Assembly: GCF_018638295.1 (NCBI RefSeq)
Contig: NZ_JABTTS010000004.1
Span: 182,889 to 246,888, forward strand
Direction: 5' to 3'
Length of the DNA: 64,000 bases
Origin: Streptomyces sp. CHD11
GTDB taxonomy: Bacteria; Actinomycetota; Actinomycetes; Streptomycetales; Streptomycetaceae
Numbering within the stretch: position 1 is the first letter of the stretch; each line of letters opens with the position of its first letter. Made by a program: the position numbers and the translations under genes. The notes under the pieces were generated by a model. It made no database searches, was not told the DNA's origin, and saw only the letters and a list, made by a program, of their open reading frames with translations. Of this stretch, positions 1-7,451 are shown piece by piece.

Positions 1-2
1 CG

Positions 3-374
3 AGCGACAGGACCGCGCTCGTCATCTACGGCAGTGATGAGAACTTCGGTGTTGCGACGCCGGAAGGTGACGTGGCCGCCAGCCTGTTCCCCAAGATCGC
101 CGACTACCCGTGGAAGTCCCGTGGTGTGGAAGGTAGTTACTCTCTCGAAGAGATCCTCGCCCAGGACGTCGACGTGCTCTTCGTCGAGACCCTGAGCTTC
201 GGTGAGGCAGACGGCAAGCTGTCGGAGAAGCTGGCCGGGAACCCGCTCTGGGGCAAGATCCCGGCAGTGCGGAACGGTGACGTCCACGAGGTGAACTCAG
301 AGGTGTGGGCCAAGGGGCGCGGCACTCGCTCGCTGGGCATCGTCCTCGACGAGGCCACGGCCGCGCTGCGGTGA
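3..374 (+). CDS. metal-chelate ABC transporter substrate-binding protein (C-terminal part)
   Basis: The reading frame is open from the window edge, so the lipoprotein signal and N-terminal lobe are missing. The visible 123 residues are the C-terminal lobe of a periplasmic-binding-2 fold protein of the siderophore/haem/B12 class, with the typical run YSLEEILAQDVDVLFVET followed by LWGKIPAVRNGDVHEVNSEVW. It would capture a metal chelate outside the membrane and hand it to the permeases encoded next. The stop codon overlaps the GTG start of the first permease (GTGA), so the importer genes are translationally coupled. The substrate cannot be read from this fragment. The neighbouring Zur-like operator and peptide cluster suggest a zinc chelate rather than ferric siderophore, which is inference. 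Confidence 0.85.
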   Translation, partial: SDRTALVIYGSDENFGVATPEGDVAASLFPKIADYPWKSRGVEGSYSLEEILAQDVDVLFVETLSFGEADGKLSEKLAGNPLWGKIPAVRNGDVHEVNSEVWAKGRGTRSLGIVLDEATAALR

Positions 375-1621
375 GGAAATCCCTCCCGGTGCGGGCGGCG
401 GCCGATCGCGCCGCGGCGCGCGGACAGCGGCCGTCGCGCGGTGCGCGCAGGTGGCAACCGCTTCTGGTGGTCGTGTTGCTGGCCGTCTCCGCTTTCTGCG
501 GGCTCAGTCTCGGCACCCCCTACGTGCCCCCGCACCGGCTGGTCGCCGCGGTGCTGGACGGGGACACCAGCCTGGCCGGCATCGTCGTGAGTGAACTCCG
601 TGTACCCCGGCTGCTGTTGGGGCTCGTCGCCGGAGCCTGTCTGGGAGCGGCCGGACTGGTGCTCCAGGAGGCGCTGCGCAATCCTCTGGCGGTGCCGGAG
701 ATGCTGGGAGTGTCGTCCGGGGCCGCGCTGGGGGTGGCCGCGCCGCTGGTGCTGTCGCTGTCGCTGCCCGCCGCCGTTCAGCCCCTGCTGGCCATCGGCG
801 GGGCAGCGCTCGGCGGCGGGCTCACGCTGCTCGTCGCCGGGCTCGGCCGTAGTCCGTCCGCGGTGCTGCTGACCGGCGCGGCGGTGGCGGCCGCGCTGCA
901 AGCCGCGCTGCTTGTCCTGATGGTCATGGCCGACCAGTTGGACCTCCAGCTGATCTACCGCTACCTGCTCGGTTCCCTCTCCGCCCGGACCTGGGAGGAC
1001 GTGACGGGCCTGTGGCCGTGGCTGCTCGTCGCGGTGCCCGCTCTGGTGCTGTGCGCGCCGGTGCTGTCGGTGCTGCGGCTGGGTGACGAGGACGCGCAGG
1101 CGCTGGGTGTGCGTGCCCAGCGCGCACGGCTGGCCGCTCTGGCCATCGCCGTGGTGCTGATCGCCCCGGTGACGGCCGTGTGCGGGCCCGTCGCGTGGGT
1201 GGGCTTCCTCGCCCCGCACCTGAGCCGCTGGTTCGATCCCTCGGCCGGAGCCGTGCGCTGGCTCCCGTGGTCTGCGGCCTGGGGTGCTGCCGTCGTGGTG
1301 GCCGCCGATGTCCCGGCCAGGCTGGCGCTGGCACCGGTGGAGACGCCGGCCGGGGCCTGGACCGCTCTGTTGGGGGTGCCGGCCGGCGTCGCGTTGATGC
1401 GGTCGGGCGGTCGCCGCCAGGCGGTCCGGCAGGGGCCGGCCGCTTCGGCCGCGGCCCGTGAGCCGATGCCCGGACCGCGGAAGGCGGCCTCCGATGTGGC
1501 GGGCGAGATTCCTTCCGCGGGGGCGCCGGACCACGCTCGCGGGGGCGATCTCGGGCGTGGCGCGCCCGGCGGCACCGTCTCGCGCGCGCTCGGGACGACT
1601 GGAGCGGAGGACGTACGGTGA
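371..1621 (+). CDS. FecCD-family metal-chelate ABC permease (first copy)
   Basis: This 416-residue membrane protein has the FecCD signature near the first helices: an ELRVPRLLLGLVAGACLG segment followed by QEALRNPLAVPEMLGVSSGA. About nine to ten hydrophobic segments cover residues 30-340. It should form half of the importer channel together with the next gene. I chose GTG 371 because it overlaps the stop of the binding-protein gene and gives the usual Arg-rich cytoplasmic N-terminus. The last ~70 residues after the final helix are hydrophilic and rich in Gly/Ala/Pro/Arg. That tail is longer than in typical family members, and I cannot assign it a role. The stop overlaps the next start (GTGA). 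Confidence 0.9.
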   Translation: MRKSLPVRAAADRAAARGQRPSRGARRWQPLLVVVLLAVSAFCGLSLGTPYVPPHRLVAAVLDGDTSLAGIVVSELRVPRLLLGLVAGACLGAAGLVLQEALRNPLAVPEMLGVSSGAALGVAAPLVLSLSLPAAVQPLLAIGGAALGGGLTLLVAGLGRSPSAVLLTGAAVAAALQAALLVLMVMADQLDLQLIYRYLLGSLSARTWEDVTGLWPWLLVAVPALVLCAPVLSVLRLGDEDAQALGVRAQRARLAALAIAVVLIAPVTAVCGPVAWVGFLAPHLSRWFDPSAGAVRWLPWSAAWGAAVVVAADVPARLALAPVETPAGAWTALLGVPAGVALMRSGGRRQAVRQGPAASAAAREPMPGPRKAASDVAGEIPSAGAPDHARGGDLGRGAPGGTVSRALGTTGAEDVR

Positions 1622-2625
1622 CCCGTCGATTCACGGTGCTCGCGGCACTGGCCGTCGTGTGCGTCGGGGTGGAAGTGGTGGCCGGGCGCGGCATGTCCCC
1701 GGGTGCGGTCCGGGACGTCCTGAACGGGGGCGGTGACGCGACGGAGCGCCACATCCTTTTCCAACTGCGCCTGCCGAGGCTGCTGGTGGCCCTCGGTGCG
1801 GGCGCCTGTCTGGCCGTGGCAGGGCTGGTCCTGCAGTCCGCCCTGCGCAACCCCCTGGCCGGACCGGAGGTGACGGGCGTGACCCCGGGGGCGGTGCTCG
1901 GTGCCGTCACCGCGACCGCCCTGGGACTCGCCGGGTGGGATTCGCCTCTGGCCGTGGTCCTCTCAGCGTGCGCGGGTGGGTGTGCCGGAGCGGCGCTGTT
2001 GTGGCTGCTCGCCGGCCGCGGGCGCGGTGATCCCGCGCAGACCGCCGTGCACGGGGTGCTGGTGTCGGCGGTGCTCGGCGGGCTCACCGCCATGGTGCTG
2101 CTGGTGAAGCCCGGCGAACTCGGCAGCGTGGTGCAGTGGTTGGTCGGCACCACGGAGGGCCGGGTGTGGGAGCACTGGCACCTGCTGTGGCCGTGGGCAC
2201 TCGTCTGGGGAGCCGCGGCCTGGCTGCTGTCCGGGCCGTTGACCCTGCTGCGCTGCGGGGACGACATCGCCCTCGCCGCCGGGCTCTCCGCGCGCCGGGC
2301 CCGGAGCCTGGCCCTGCTGTGCGCGGTGGCGCTGACGGCGGGTGCGGTGGCCGCCGTCGGGGCGCTGGGTTTCATCGGGCTGCTCGTCCCGCATCTGGCC
2401 GTGGCCGTCTTCGGCGCGGACCTGCGCCGGAGCCTTCCCGGCGCCGCCCTGACGGGCGCGGTCGTGGTGTGCGGGGCGGACGCGGCGGCGCAGTTGTCCT
2501 CGCGGCTACTGGCGACGGCGTTCGACTCCGGACGGCTCACGCTGCCGGTCGGGGCGCTCACCGCCTGCCTCGGTGCCGCGCTGCTGTTGATCGTCGTACG
2601 CCGCACGCCGAGCCGTACGTTCTGA
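1618..2625 (+). CDS. FecCD-family metal-chelate ABC permease (second copy)
   Basis: This 335-residue protein is a second FecCD permease of normal family length. It carries LRLPRLLVALGAGACLAVAG and QSALRNPLAGPEVTGVTPGA near the N-terminus and a GALGFIGLLVPHL motif around residues 240-255, which is the cytoplasmic loop that contacts the ATPase in this family. It starts at GTG 1618, overlapping the previous stop by four bases, so the two permeases should be made in equal amounts and assemble as a heterodimer. The ATPase gene follows after 20 bases. The family is used for siderophores, haem and cobalamin, not for free zinc ions (which use ZnuABC). A chelated metal is therefore the expected cargo. 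Confidence 0.9.
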   Translation: MTRRFTVLAALAVVCVGVEVVAGRGMSPGAVRDVLNGGGDATERHILFQLRLPRLLVALGAGACLAVAGLVLQSALRNPLAGPEVTGVTPGAVLGAVTATALGLAGWDSPLAVVLSACAGGCAGAALLWLLAGRGRGDPAQTAVHGVLVSAVLGGLTAMVLLVKPGELGSVVQWLVGTTEGRVWEHWHLLWPWALVWGAAAWLLSGPLTLLRCGDDIALAAGLSARRARSLALLCAVALTAGAVAAVGALGFIGLLVPHLAVAVFGADLRRSLPGAALTGAVVVCGADAAAQLSSRLLATAFDSGRLTLPVGALTACLGAALLLIVVRRTPSRTF

Positions 2626-2645
2626 CGTCGAATCGAGGACAGAGC

Positions 2646-3467
2646 ATGACCGAATCCGTGGGGATCCACGTCGAGGGAGTCCACTTCGGCTATCCCGGAC
2701 GGCCCGTGCTGCGGGGCGTCGACCTGACCGTCCGGCCGGGCGAACTGACCGCCCTGATCGGTCTGAACGGCTGCGGCAAGTCGACCCTGCTGCGGCTGGC
2801 CGCCGGGCTGCTGCAACCCGACGAAGGGCGCGTGCTGCTCGGCGGGGACGACGTCACGCGGCTCTCAAGACGCGCCACGGCCCGGAGGGTGGCCTTGCTG
2901 CACCAGTCCGCCCCGGCCGTCCCGGGCATGACGGTGGGTCATCTCGTCCGGCAGGGGCGGTACGCGGCGCGCGGCCCGCTGGGCATGCTGCGCGAGGGCG
3001 ACGACCCCGTCGTGCGCCGGGCGCTGCGTGACGTCGGGGTGGAGGAGTGGGCCGACCGTGACGTCGACGCGCTGTCCGGCGGCGAGCGGCAACGCGTCCG
3101 GCTGGCGATGGCGCTCGCTCAGGACACCCGGGTACTGCTGCTCGACGAGCCGACCACGTACCTGGACCTGCACCACCAGCTCGACGTGCTGCAGACCGTG
3201 GTGCGTCTGCGCCGGGAACGCGGGCTCACCGTGGTGATGGTGCTGCACGACCTGGCCCACGCAGCCCGTTTCGCCGAGCGGATCGTCGCCCTGCGGGAGG
3301 GCCGTGTGGTGGCCGACGGAGCGCCCAGGAAGGTCGTCACGCCGGGGTTGCTGGCGGAGGTGCTGCAGGTGGCGGGCCGGGTCGGTGAGGATCCGGAAGG
3401 GGGGTGGCCCGTGTGTTATCCAGATCACCCCATCGCAGCACTAGAATATGAAAATCAGATTCATTAG
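2646..3467 (+). CDS. ABC transporter ATPase of the metal-chelate importer
   Basis: This 273-residue ATPase matches the FepC/FhuC/BtuD class. Walker A GLNGCGKST is at residues 39-47, the signature LSGGERQRV starts at 143, and Walker B VLLLDEP is at 163-169, followed by the D-loop/H-loop region (VLHDLAHAARFAERI). It would power the two FecCD permeases encoded directly upstream. The last codons run through the Zur-like operator, and the TAG stop lies at its 3' edge. The importer operon therefore ends exactly where the RiPP cluster's control region begins. This tight packing supports co-inheritance of the importer and the peptide cluster. Confidence 0.92.
   Translation: MTESVGIHVEGVHFGYPGRPVLRGVDLTVRPGELTALIGLNGCGKSTLLRLAAGLLQPDEGRVLLGGDDVTRLSRRATARRVALLHQSAPAVPGMTVGHLVRQGRYAARGPLGMLREGDDPVVRRALRDVGVEEWADRDVDALSGGERQRVRLAMALAQDTRVLLLDEPTTYLDLHHQLDVLQTVVRLRRERGLTVVMVLHDLAHAARFAERIVALREGRVVADGAPRKVVTPGLLAEVLQVAGRVGEDPEGGWPVCYPDHPIAALEYENQIH
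3416..3447 (+). promoter_or_regulatory. candidate promoter of the RiPP cluster
   Basis: TAGAAT at 3442-3447 is a perfect Streptomyces-type -10 hexamer. A clear -35 is absent; TTATCC at 3416-3421 is the nearest candidate and is spaced too far (20 bases). Transcription would start around 3453-3456, inside the Zur-like inverted repeat and about 70 bases before the precursor ATG. A repressor bound there would block initiation. Confidence 0.55.
3449..3463. promoter_or_regulatory. Zur-type (zinc uptake repressor) operator
   Basis: TGAAAATCAGATTCA reads as a 7-1-7 inverted repeat. From memory, actinobacterial Zur boxes are close to TGAAAATnATTTTCA. The left arm here matches 7 of 7 and the right arm 5 of 7, with flanking AT on one side and TTA on the other extending the AT-rich similarity. 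It sits two bases downstream of a TAGAAT -10 box, a classic repressor position. It is AT-rich in a very GC-rich background. It does not resemble the DmdR/IdeR iron box (TTAGGTTAGGCTCACCTAA) or the Nur box. I infer zinc-dependent repression of the precursor gene and the genes behind it. Confidence 0.72.
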
Positions 3468-3523
3468 AGTGAGTCACGGCGCTCATCCGAACGCCGTATC
3501 TCCCCGCAGATGAAGGAGAGTTC

Positions 3524-3637
3524 ATGGACAACGAGCAGGTCTTCGCGCCGATCGCCGACCCGGGTCAGCTGGCTCACGACTCGGCCTCCCACTCCAACGC
3601 GCTCGTCGAGAATCCCTTCGAGGACACCGAGGAGTAA
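3524..3637 (+). CDS. candidate RiPP precursor peptide, 37 residues, Cys-free
   Basis: ATG 3524 is preceded by AAGGAGAG with good spacing. The 37-residue product begins MDNEQVFAPIADPGQL, continues with AHDSASHSNALVEN and ends PFEDTEE. It has no Cys. It has three Ser (20, 22, 24) alternating with Ala/His, one Thr at 35, two His (18, 23) and an acidic tail. The position directly before a leader-binding protein and a YcaO enzyme is the standard place for a precursor. The SASHSN stretch is the likeliest modified region, and Ser/Thr-derived oxazol(in)e or a backbone change would sit beside His residues able to bind Zn2+. That chemistry is inference. A strong hairpin follows the gene. It resembles no precursor family that I can name. 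Confidence 0.75.
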   Translation: MDNEQVFAPIADPGQLAHDSASHSNALVENPFEDTEE

Positions 3638-3661
3638 ACGAGGGCCCAGCCACCCTCGACC

Positions 3662-3695
3662 GTGGGCCCGCCCGATGCCTTCCGGGCGGGCCCAC
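3662..3695 (+). terminator. 13-bp perfect hairpin between precursor and biosynthetic genes
   Basis: GTGGGCCCGCCCG (3662-3674) pairs perfectly with CGGGCGGGCCCAC (3683-3695) across an 8-base loop. No T-tract follows, as is common in Streptomyces. Placed 24 bases after the precursor stop and 34 before the next gene, it probably acts as a leaky terminator or mRNA stabiliser. That would keep precursor transcript in excess over enzyme transcript, a common arrangement in RiPP operons. Confidence 0.8.
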
Positions 3696-3728
3696 GCCCG
3701 TCCCAGTCCCGTCGACAGGAGGAACGCC

Positions 3729-4583
3729 GTGTCCCGTAGCAGACTCGTCCCCGGTATCGAGGTCGTCGCCGTGCCCGGGCGAGGGCTTGCCGTCCGCACC
3801 CCCGCCGGGGAGTTCTTCAGCGTCAGGGCAGGAGATGTCGACGAGGACACCTTGCTCTCCGCGCTCACCGGGGGGACCACAGCCACGGTGGACGAAAGGC
3901 TGGACCGTGTGGTGCGGGCGTTCGAAGAAGCCGGCTATCTGGCGGAAGGACCGTCGGCCCCGCAGTGGCCCGCCGCCCGCCGGGACGTCAGGATCCTCGG
4001 CGACCCGGTACTGACCGAACCGCTCGCCGTACACCTGGCCGCCCTGGGCGCGCGGCCCCGTACGACTCCGGCCGTGACCGCCTCCGGCAACGCGCCGGTG
4101 GGTATGGAGGACCTGCTCGACGGACATCCCGCCGCGGTCGTGTGGTGCCTGGACGGACCCGCGCCGGACGGCTTGTGGGACGCCGCCGACCGGCTGCCGG
4201 AGCACGGTGTCGCGTGGCTGCGCTGCCACCGCGAGGGCTGGCAGGCGTACGTCGAGCCGGTGGCCGTCGCTCCCGGGGACGTCACGTCGGCGCATGTCCG
4301 GTCCCGCCGGCTCGCCGCCACACCCGCCCACCGGGAACTGGCCGCGTACTGGAGCGGCCCCCGTACCTCGGGCACGCCCGTCCGGCTGCCCGTGCCCGCC
4401 GCCACGCTGCTCGCGGCGCTGCTCGCGGACGATCTCGGCCGGTGGGCCACCGGCGCCCCCGACACGGCCGGCCTCCCGGCACGGCGCCGGCTCCGCCGCG
4501 TGGACCTGCGCACGCTGACCGTCACCGAGCACGCCGTCCTCCCGGTGCCCGACGTCGCACCGACGCCGGGGAAGGGCGTATGA
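3729..4583 (+). CDS. TOMM leader-peptide-binding / E1-like cyclodehydratase partner, zinc site lost
   Basis: This 284-residue protein fits the ocin-ThiF-like family that binds the leader and presents the peptide to YcaO enzymes. Residues ~5-75 look like a PqqD-like recognition element (LLSALTGG...ERLDRVVRAFEEAGYL). Later come VAWLRCHREGWQAYVEPVA, a central helical part and a C-terminal RRVDLRTLTVTEHAVLPVP. Family members normally carry two CxxC pairs that hold a structural zinc, one after the VGP-like segment and one after LPVP. Here those places read DVTSAHVRSRR and DVAPTPGKGV. The only Cys are at 140 and 166. AGGAGG at 3717-3722 supports GTG 3729. The stop overlaps the next ATG. Confidence 0.8.
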   Translation: MSRSRLVPGIEVVAVPGRGLAVRTPAGEFFSVRAGDVDEDTLLSALTGGTTATVDERLDRVVRAFEEAGYLAEGPSAPQWPAARRDVRILGDPVLTEPLAVHLAALGARPRTTPAVTASGNAPVGMEDLLDGHPAAVVWCLDGPAPDGLWDAADRLPEHGVAWLRCHREGWQAYVEPVAVAPGDVTSAHVRSRRLAATPAHRELAAYWSGPRTSGTPVRLPVPAATLLAALLADDLGRWATGAPDTAGLPARRRLRRVDLRTLTVTEHAVLPVPDVAPTPGKGV

Positions 4584-6067
4584 CGGCGTTCGAGACGGCC
4601 GCCGTGGGAGAACTCGCCACCGACGTCCGTCTCCCGGCCGGTGACGGCCCCTTCCCGGCGGTCCTGATCCGCACCCCCTACGACCGGACACGCCACCGGG
4701 CCGAGGCGCGTGGCTGGGCCCGCCGCGGGTTCGCCGCCGTCGTCCAGGACGTGCGGGGCCGGTTCGCGTCACCGGGGGAGTGGCATCCGTACGCGAACGA
4801 GACCGCCGACGGAGCGGCAGCCGTCCGCTGGATCCGGGGGCAGCCGTGGAGCGACGGGCGGCTGGTGGCCGCCGGCGCCTCCTACGCCGCCCACTGCGCC
4901 CTCGTCCTCGCCCGAGACGTCCCCGGGGACGCCCGGCCGGATGCCGTCATCGCGGCCGTACCCGCCCTTGGCCTGGCGGAGACGGCCCGCGAGGCGTCCG
5001 GCGTGGAACGGCTGCTTTCCCGCGCCGGATGGTGGGCCGCCCACGGCGACCGGCGCGACTCCGACGAAAGTGCGCTGAACAAGGCCCTCGCCGAGGATCC
5101 CGGACTCCTCGCCCATCTGCCGTTGACCGCCCTGCCCGAGCGGCTGGGACGCGCCCTGCCCTCGTGGGCGGGGTTGTGGCGCCGGCCCGACAAGGAGCAC
5201 CACCTCGTGGCGCGGGCGGCGCACGCCGGGCCGCCCCTGCTCGCGGTGGGCGGCCACCACGACCACTTCACCGAGGAGACCGTCGCTCTGTGGCGCACCT
5301 GGGGCGGATCCCCGGCGCGTCTGCTGCTCGGCCCCTGGGGGCACTCTCTGACCGCTGCTCCGGGGCCGGACGCGGGACCCGCCCACCGGCTGGATCTCGG
5401 TGAGCTGTACGTGCGCTGGGCCCGCCGCGCCCTGACCGGCGACCTCGCCCCCGGCCACCACGGCACACTGGCGCTCGGCGGCGCCGGCCTGTGGCTGCCC
5501 GCCGACGCCGAGGGAGAACCGCGCGCCCACCGCACGCGCCTGCTGCACGGCTCCGTCTTCACCGCCGACCCCGCCCGGCCCGTTCGCTCCGACGACCTGG
5601 CCGTCCCCGCGGACGGCCCGCCCGACCGCTGCCTGCTGGTCACACCGCCGTTGCCGCGTCCGCTCGACCTCGTCGGACCGACCAGTGTGCGGCTGCGGGC
5701 CACCGCCCACACACCGTCCGCCGACTGGGCGGCCCGGCTCGTCGCACTCTCACCGGACGGGACCGCCGAGCGGGTCGCCGTGGGCATCGTGCGGCGTGCC
5801 GAACCAGCACTCCGGGAGGCCGCGTTCACCATCGGGCTCGGCCGGCTCGCACGTCGGCTCCGGGCCGGCACCCGGCTGCGCCTGGAGATCGCCGGACACC
5901 ACTTCCCGGCGCACGCCCGCAACCCCCACACCGGGGACGACCCGATGACGGCCGGACATCTGCTCGCCTCTCGGCGGCAGGTCGACCCGGACAGCGTGGC
6001 GCTGCACCTGCCCGTGCTCCCGTCCCGTCCCGCCCCCACCGATCCCGCCGAGGAGATCCTGCGATGA
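4580..6067 (+). CDS. S15 / CocE-NonD family serine hydrolase
   Basis: This 495-residue alpha/beta hydrolase resembles X-Pro dipeptidyl-peptidase/cocaine esterase proteins. The nucleophile elbow is GASYA with Ser101, where most relatives have GxSYxG. The acid is likely Asp228 in GGHHDHFTEE and the base His255 in GPWGHSLT. A C-terminal jelly-roll-like beta domain (about 330-490) ends with the GHHFPAHARNPHTG motif common to this family. It has no signal peptide, so it should act in the cytoplasm. In this cluster it could remove the leader, trim the peptide or hydrolyse an amide or amidine made by YcaO. Context cannot separate these. It overlaps both neighbours by four bases (ATGA). Confidence 0.85.
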   Translation: MTAFETAAVGELATDVRLPAGDGPFPAVLIRTPYDRTRHRAEARGWARRGFAAVVQDVRGRFASPGEWHPYANETADGAAAVRWIRGQPWSDGRLVAAGASYAAHCALVLARDVPGDARPDAVIAAVPALGLAETAREASGVERLLSRAGWWAAHGDRRDSDESALNKALAEDPGLLAHLPLTALPERLGRALPSWAGLWRRPDKEHHLVARAAHAGPPLLAVGGHHDHFTEETVALWRTWGGSPARLLLGPWGHSLTAAPGPDAGPAHRLDLGELYVRWARRALTGDLAPGHHGTLALGGAGLWLPADAEGEPRAHRTRLLHGSVFTADPARPVRSDDLAVPADGPPDRCLLVTPPLPRPLDLVGPTSVRLRATAHTPSADWAARLVALSPDGTAERVAVGIVRRAEPALREAAFTIGLGRLARRLRAGTRLRLEIAGHHFPAHARNPHTGDDPMTAGHLLASRRQVDPDSVALHLPVLPSRPAPTDPAEEILR

Positions 6068-7443
6068 CGGCTCTGCCGCTGGAAGCGCTCGTCGACCCCG
6101 TCTGCGGCATCGTCCGCAAGGTCAAGCCCGTCGAGCACCCCGCGGGCGCCCCGCCCCGCTACACCGCGCTCACGGCCGAGATATCCGACGCCCGCAGACT
6201 CGGGCTGTGGCCCGCCGACCGGGTCTCGCTCGGCACCACCTTCGGCGATCCGGAGCAGGCCCGCGTCGCCGCGATAGCCGAGGGGATGGAGCGCTACTGC
6301 GGCAACCGTGTGCCCCCGCCCGGCCACCCGGACGCACCCCTGCGCGCCACCGCCGCCGAACTGGCCGACAAGGGCCTGCGCCTGTACGGCCCGGCCGATC
6401 TGCCCGCCTACGCACCCTGGCAGTACGACCGCGCGAGGTTCCCCTACCGCCCGCTCACCGCCGACACCCCCGCGCTGTGGACACGGGGAACCGAACGACG
6501 GCCCGACGGGACCGCCGCCGAGGTCTGGGCACCCGTCTCGCTCACCCACCTCAACTGGCGCCAGGGCAGCCTGCGCGAGCTGCCCCGCACCCACCACCTC
6601 AACTACGCCGGGATCGCCACCGGACAGGGCCTCGACGACGCGATCGAGCGCGGACTGCTGGAAATCGTCGAGCGCGACGCCCTGGAACTGTGGTGGCACC
6701 TGGACGGCCCGGCCCGCGGCATCGACCCGGCGAGCGTGCCCGGCCTCGCCGACGACCTCGCCGGTTCCGCGCTCGACGTCCACATCGTCGAGATGCACTC
6801 GGAGTTCGCCCCCTGCATGGCCGCGCTCGTCCACGACCCGCGCCTCGGCCTGTACGCCGCCGGGTTCGCCTGCAAGTACGATCCGGCCGAAGCCGCCCGC
6901 AAGGCTGTCCTCGAAGCCGTCCACACCTGGGTCTTCACCCAGGGGCTGACCGGCCCCGACGGCTGGGTGTTCCAGGCCGTCGAGGCCGGGCTGCTCGCCC
7001 GCGGGCTCTACCTGGACCACAGGGCCGACGGCCGCTACCTCGACGTGTGCGGCGAGCAGTTCGAGCACGTGCGCGACCTGGGAGCGCACGTGCAGGTGTG
7101 GCTGGACGAACGGATGGCGGTCGAGGCCCGGAGGTTCACCGAGCCCGCGCTCGGGACGGTATCCGTCGCAGAGGTCGAGCCGGGCGGCCGGGAGCGGCTG
7201 AAGAGCACGCTGCGCGGCGGCGGCCACCGCGTCATGACCTTCGACCTCACCACCGAGGACGTGGCGGAGACCGCGCTGCGCGTCGCCCGGGTCCTCGTCT
7301 CCGGACTGCTGCCCAACGCCCCCGCCGCCTTCGGGTACTTCGGCTGCCCGCGCCTCGCCGAGGCCGCCGTCGCGCGCGGATGGCGCACCACCGCGCCGAG
7401 CGCGCCGCGGGATTTCACGCTGGCACCTCCGCCGCACATGTGA
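6064..7443 (+). CDS. YcaO-domain ATP-dependent peptide-backbone-modifying enzyme
   Basis: This 459-residue YcaO protein has the ATP/Mg motifs of the family: IAEGMERY at 71-78 (Glu73, Glu76), ERGLLEIVERDAL starting near 195, and a KAVLEAVHTW helix. YcaO enzymes activate a backbone amide with ATP. With a Cys, Ser or Thr side chain they make azolines; with sulfide they make thioamides. The C-terminus reads TLAPPPHM and lacks the PxPxP motif typical of azoline-forming members. No TfuA-type thioamidation partner is present. The E1-like partner is a separate gene just upstream. With a Cys-free precursor, an oxazoline, thioamide or other amide derivative is possible. The exact chemistry is not readable from sequence. 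Confidence 0.9.
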   Translation: MTALPLEALVDPVCGIVRKVKPVEHPAGAPPRYTALTAEISDARRLGLWPADRVSLGTTFGDPEQARVAAIAEGMERYCGNRVPPPGHPDAPLRATAAELADKGLRLYGPADLPAYAPWQYDRARFPYRPLTADTPALWTRGTERRPDGTAAEVWAPVSLTHLNWRQGSLRELPRTHHLNYAGIATGQGLDDAIERGLLEIVERDALELWWHLDGPARGIDPASVPGLADDLAGSALDVHIVEMHSEFAPCMAALVHDPRLGLYAAGFACKYDPAEAARKAVLEAVHTWVFTQGLTGPDGWVFQAVEAGLLARGLYLDHRADGRYLDVCGEQFEHVRDLGAHVQVWLDERMAVEARRFTEPALGTVSVAEVEPGGRERLKSTLRGGGHRVMTFDLTTEDVAETALRVARVLVSGLLPNAPAAFGYFGCPRLAEAAVARGWRTTAPSAPRDFTLAPPPHM

Positions 7444-7451
7444 GGGCTGCT

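Noticed and set aside
22..516. Long open frame on the minus strand across the importer genes
   Set aside because: It is an Arg/Pro/Ser-rich shadow of the plus-strand permease genes and has no family features. Long antisense frames are common in high-GC DNA.
3442..3467. Iron box (DmdR/IdeR) at the RiPP promoter
   Set aside because: The site lacks the TTAGG-type arms of the iron box and fits the Zur 7-1-7 pattern much better.
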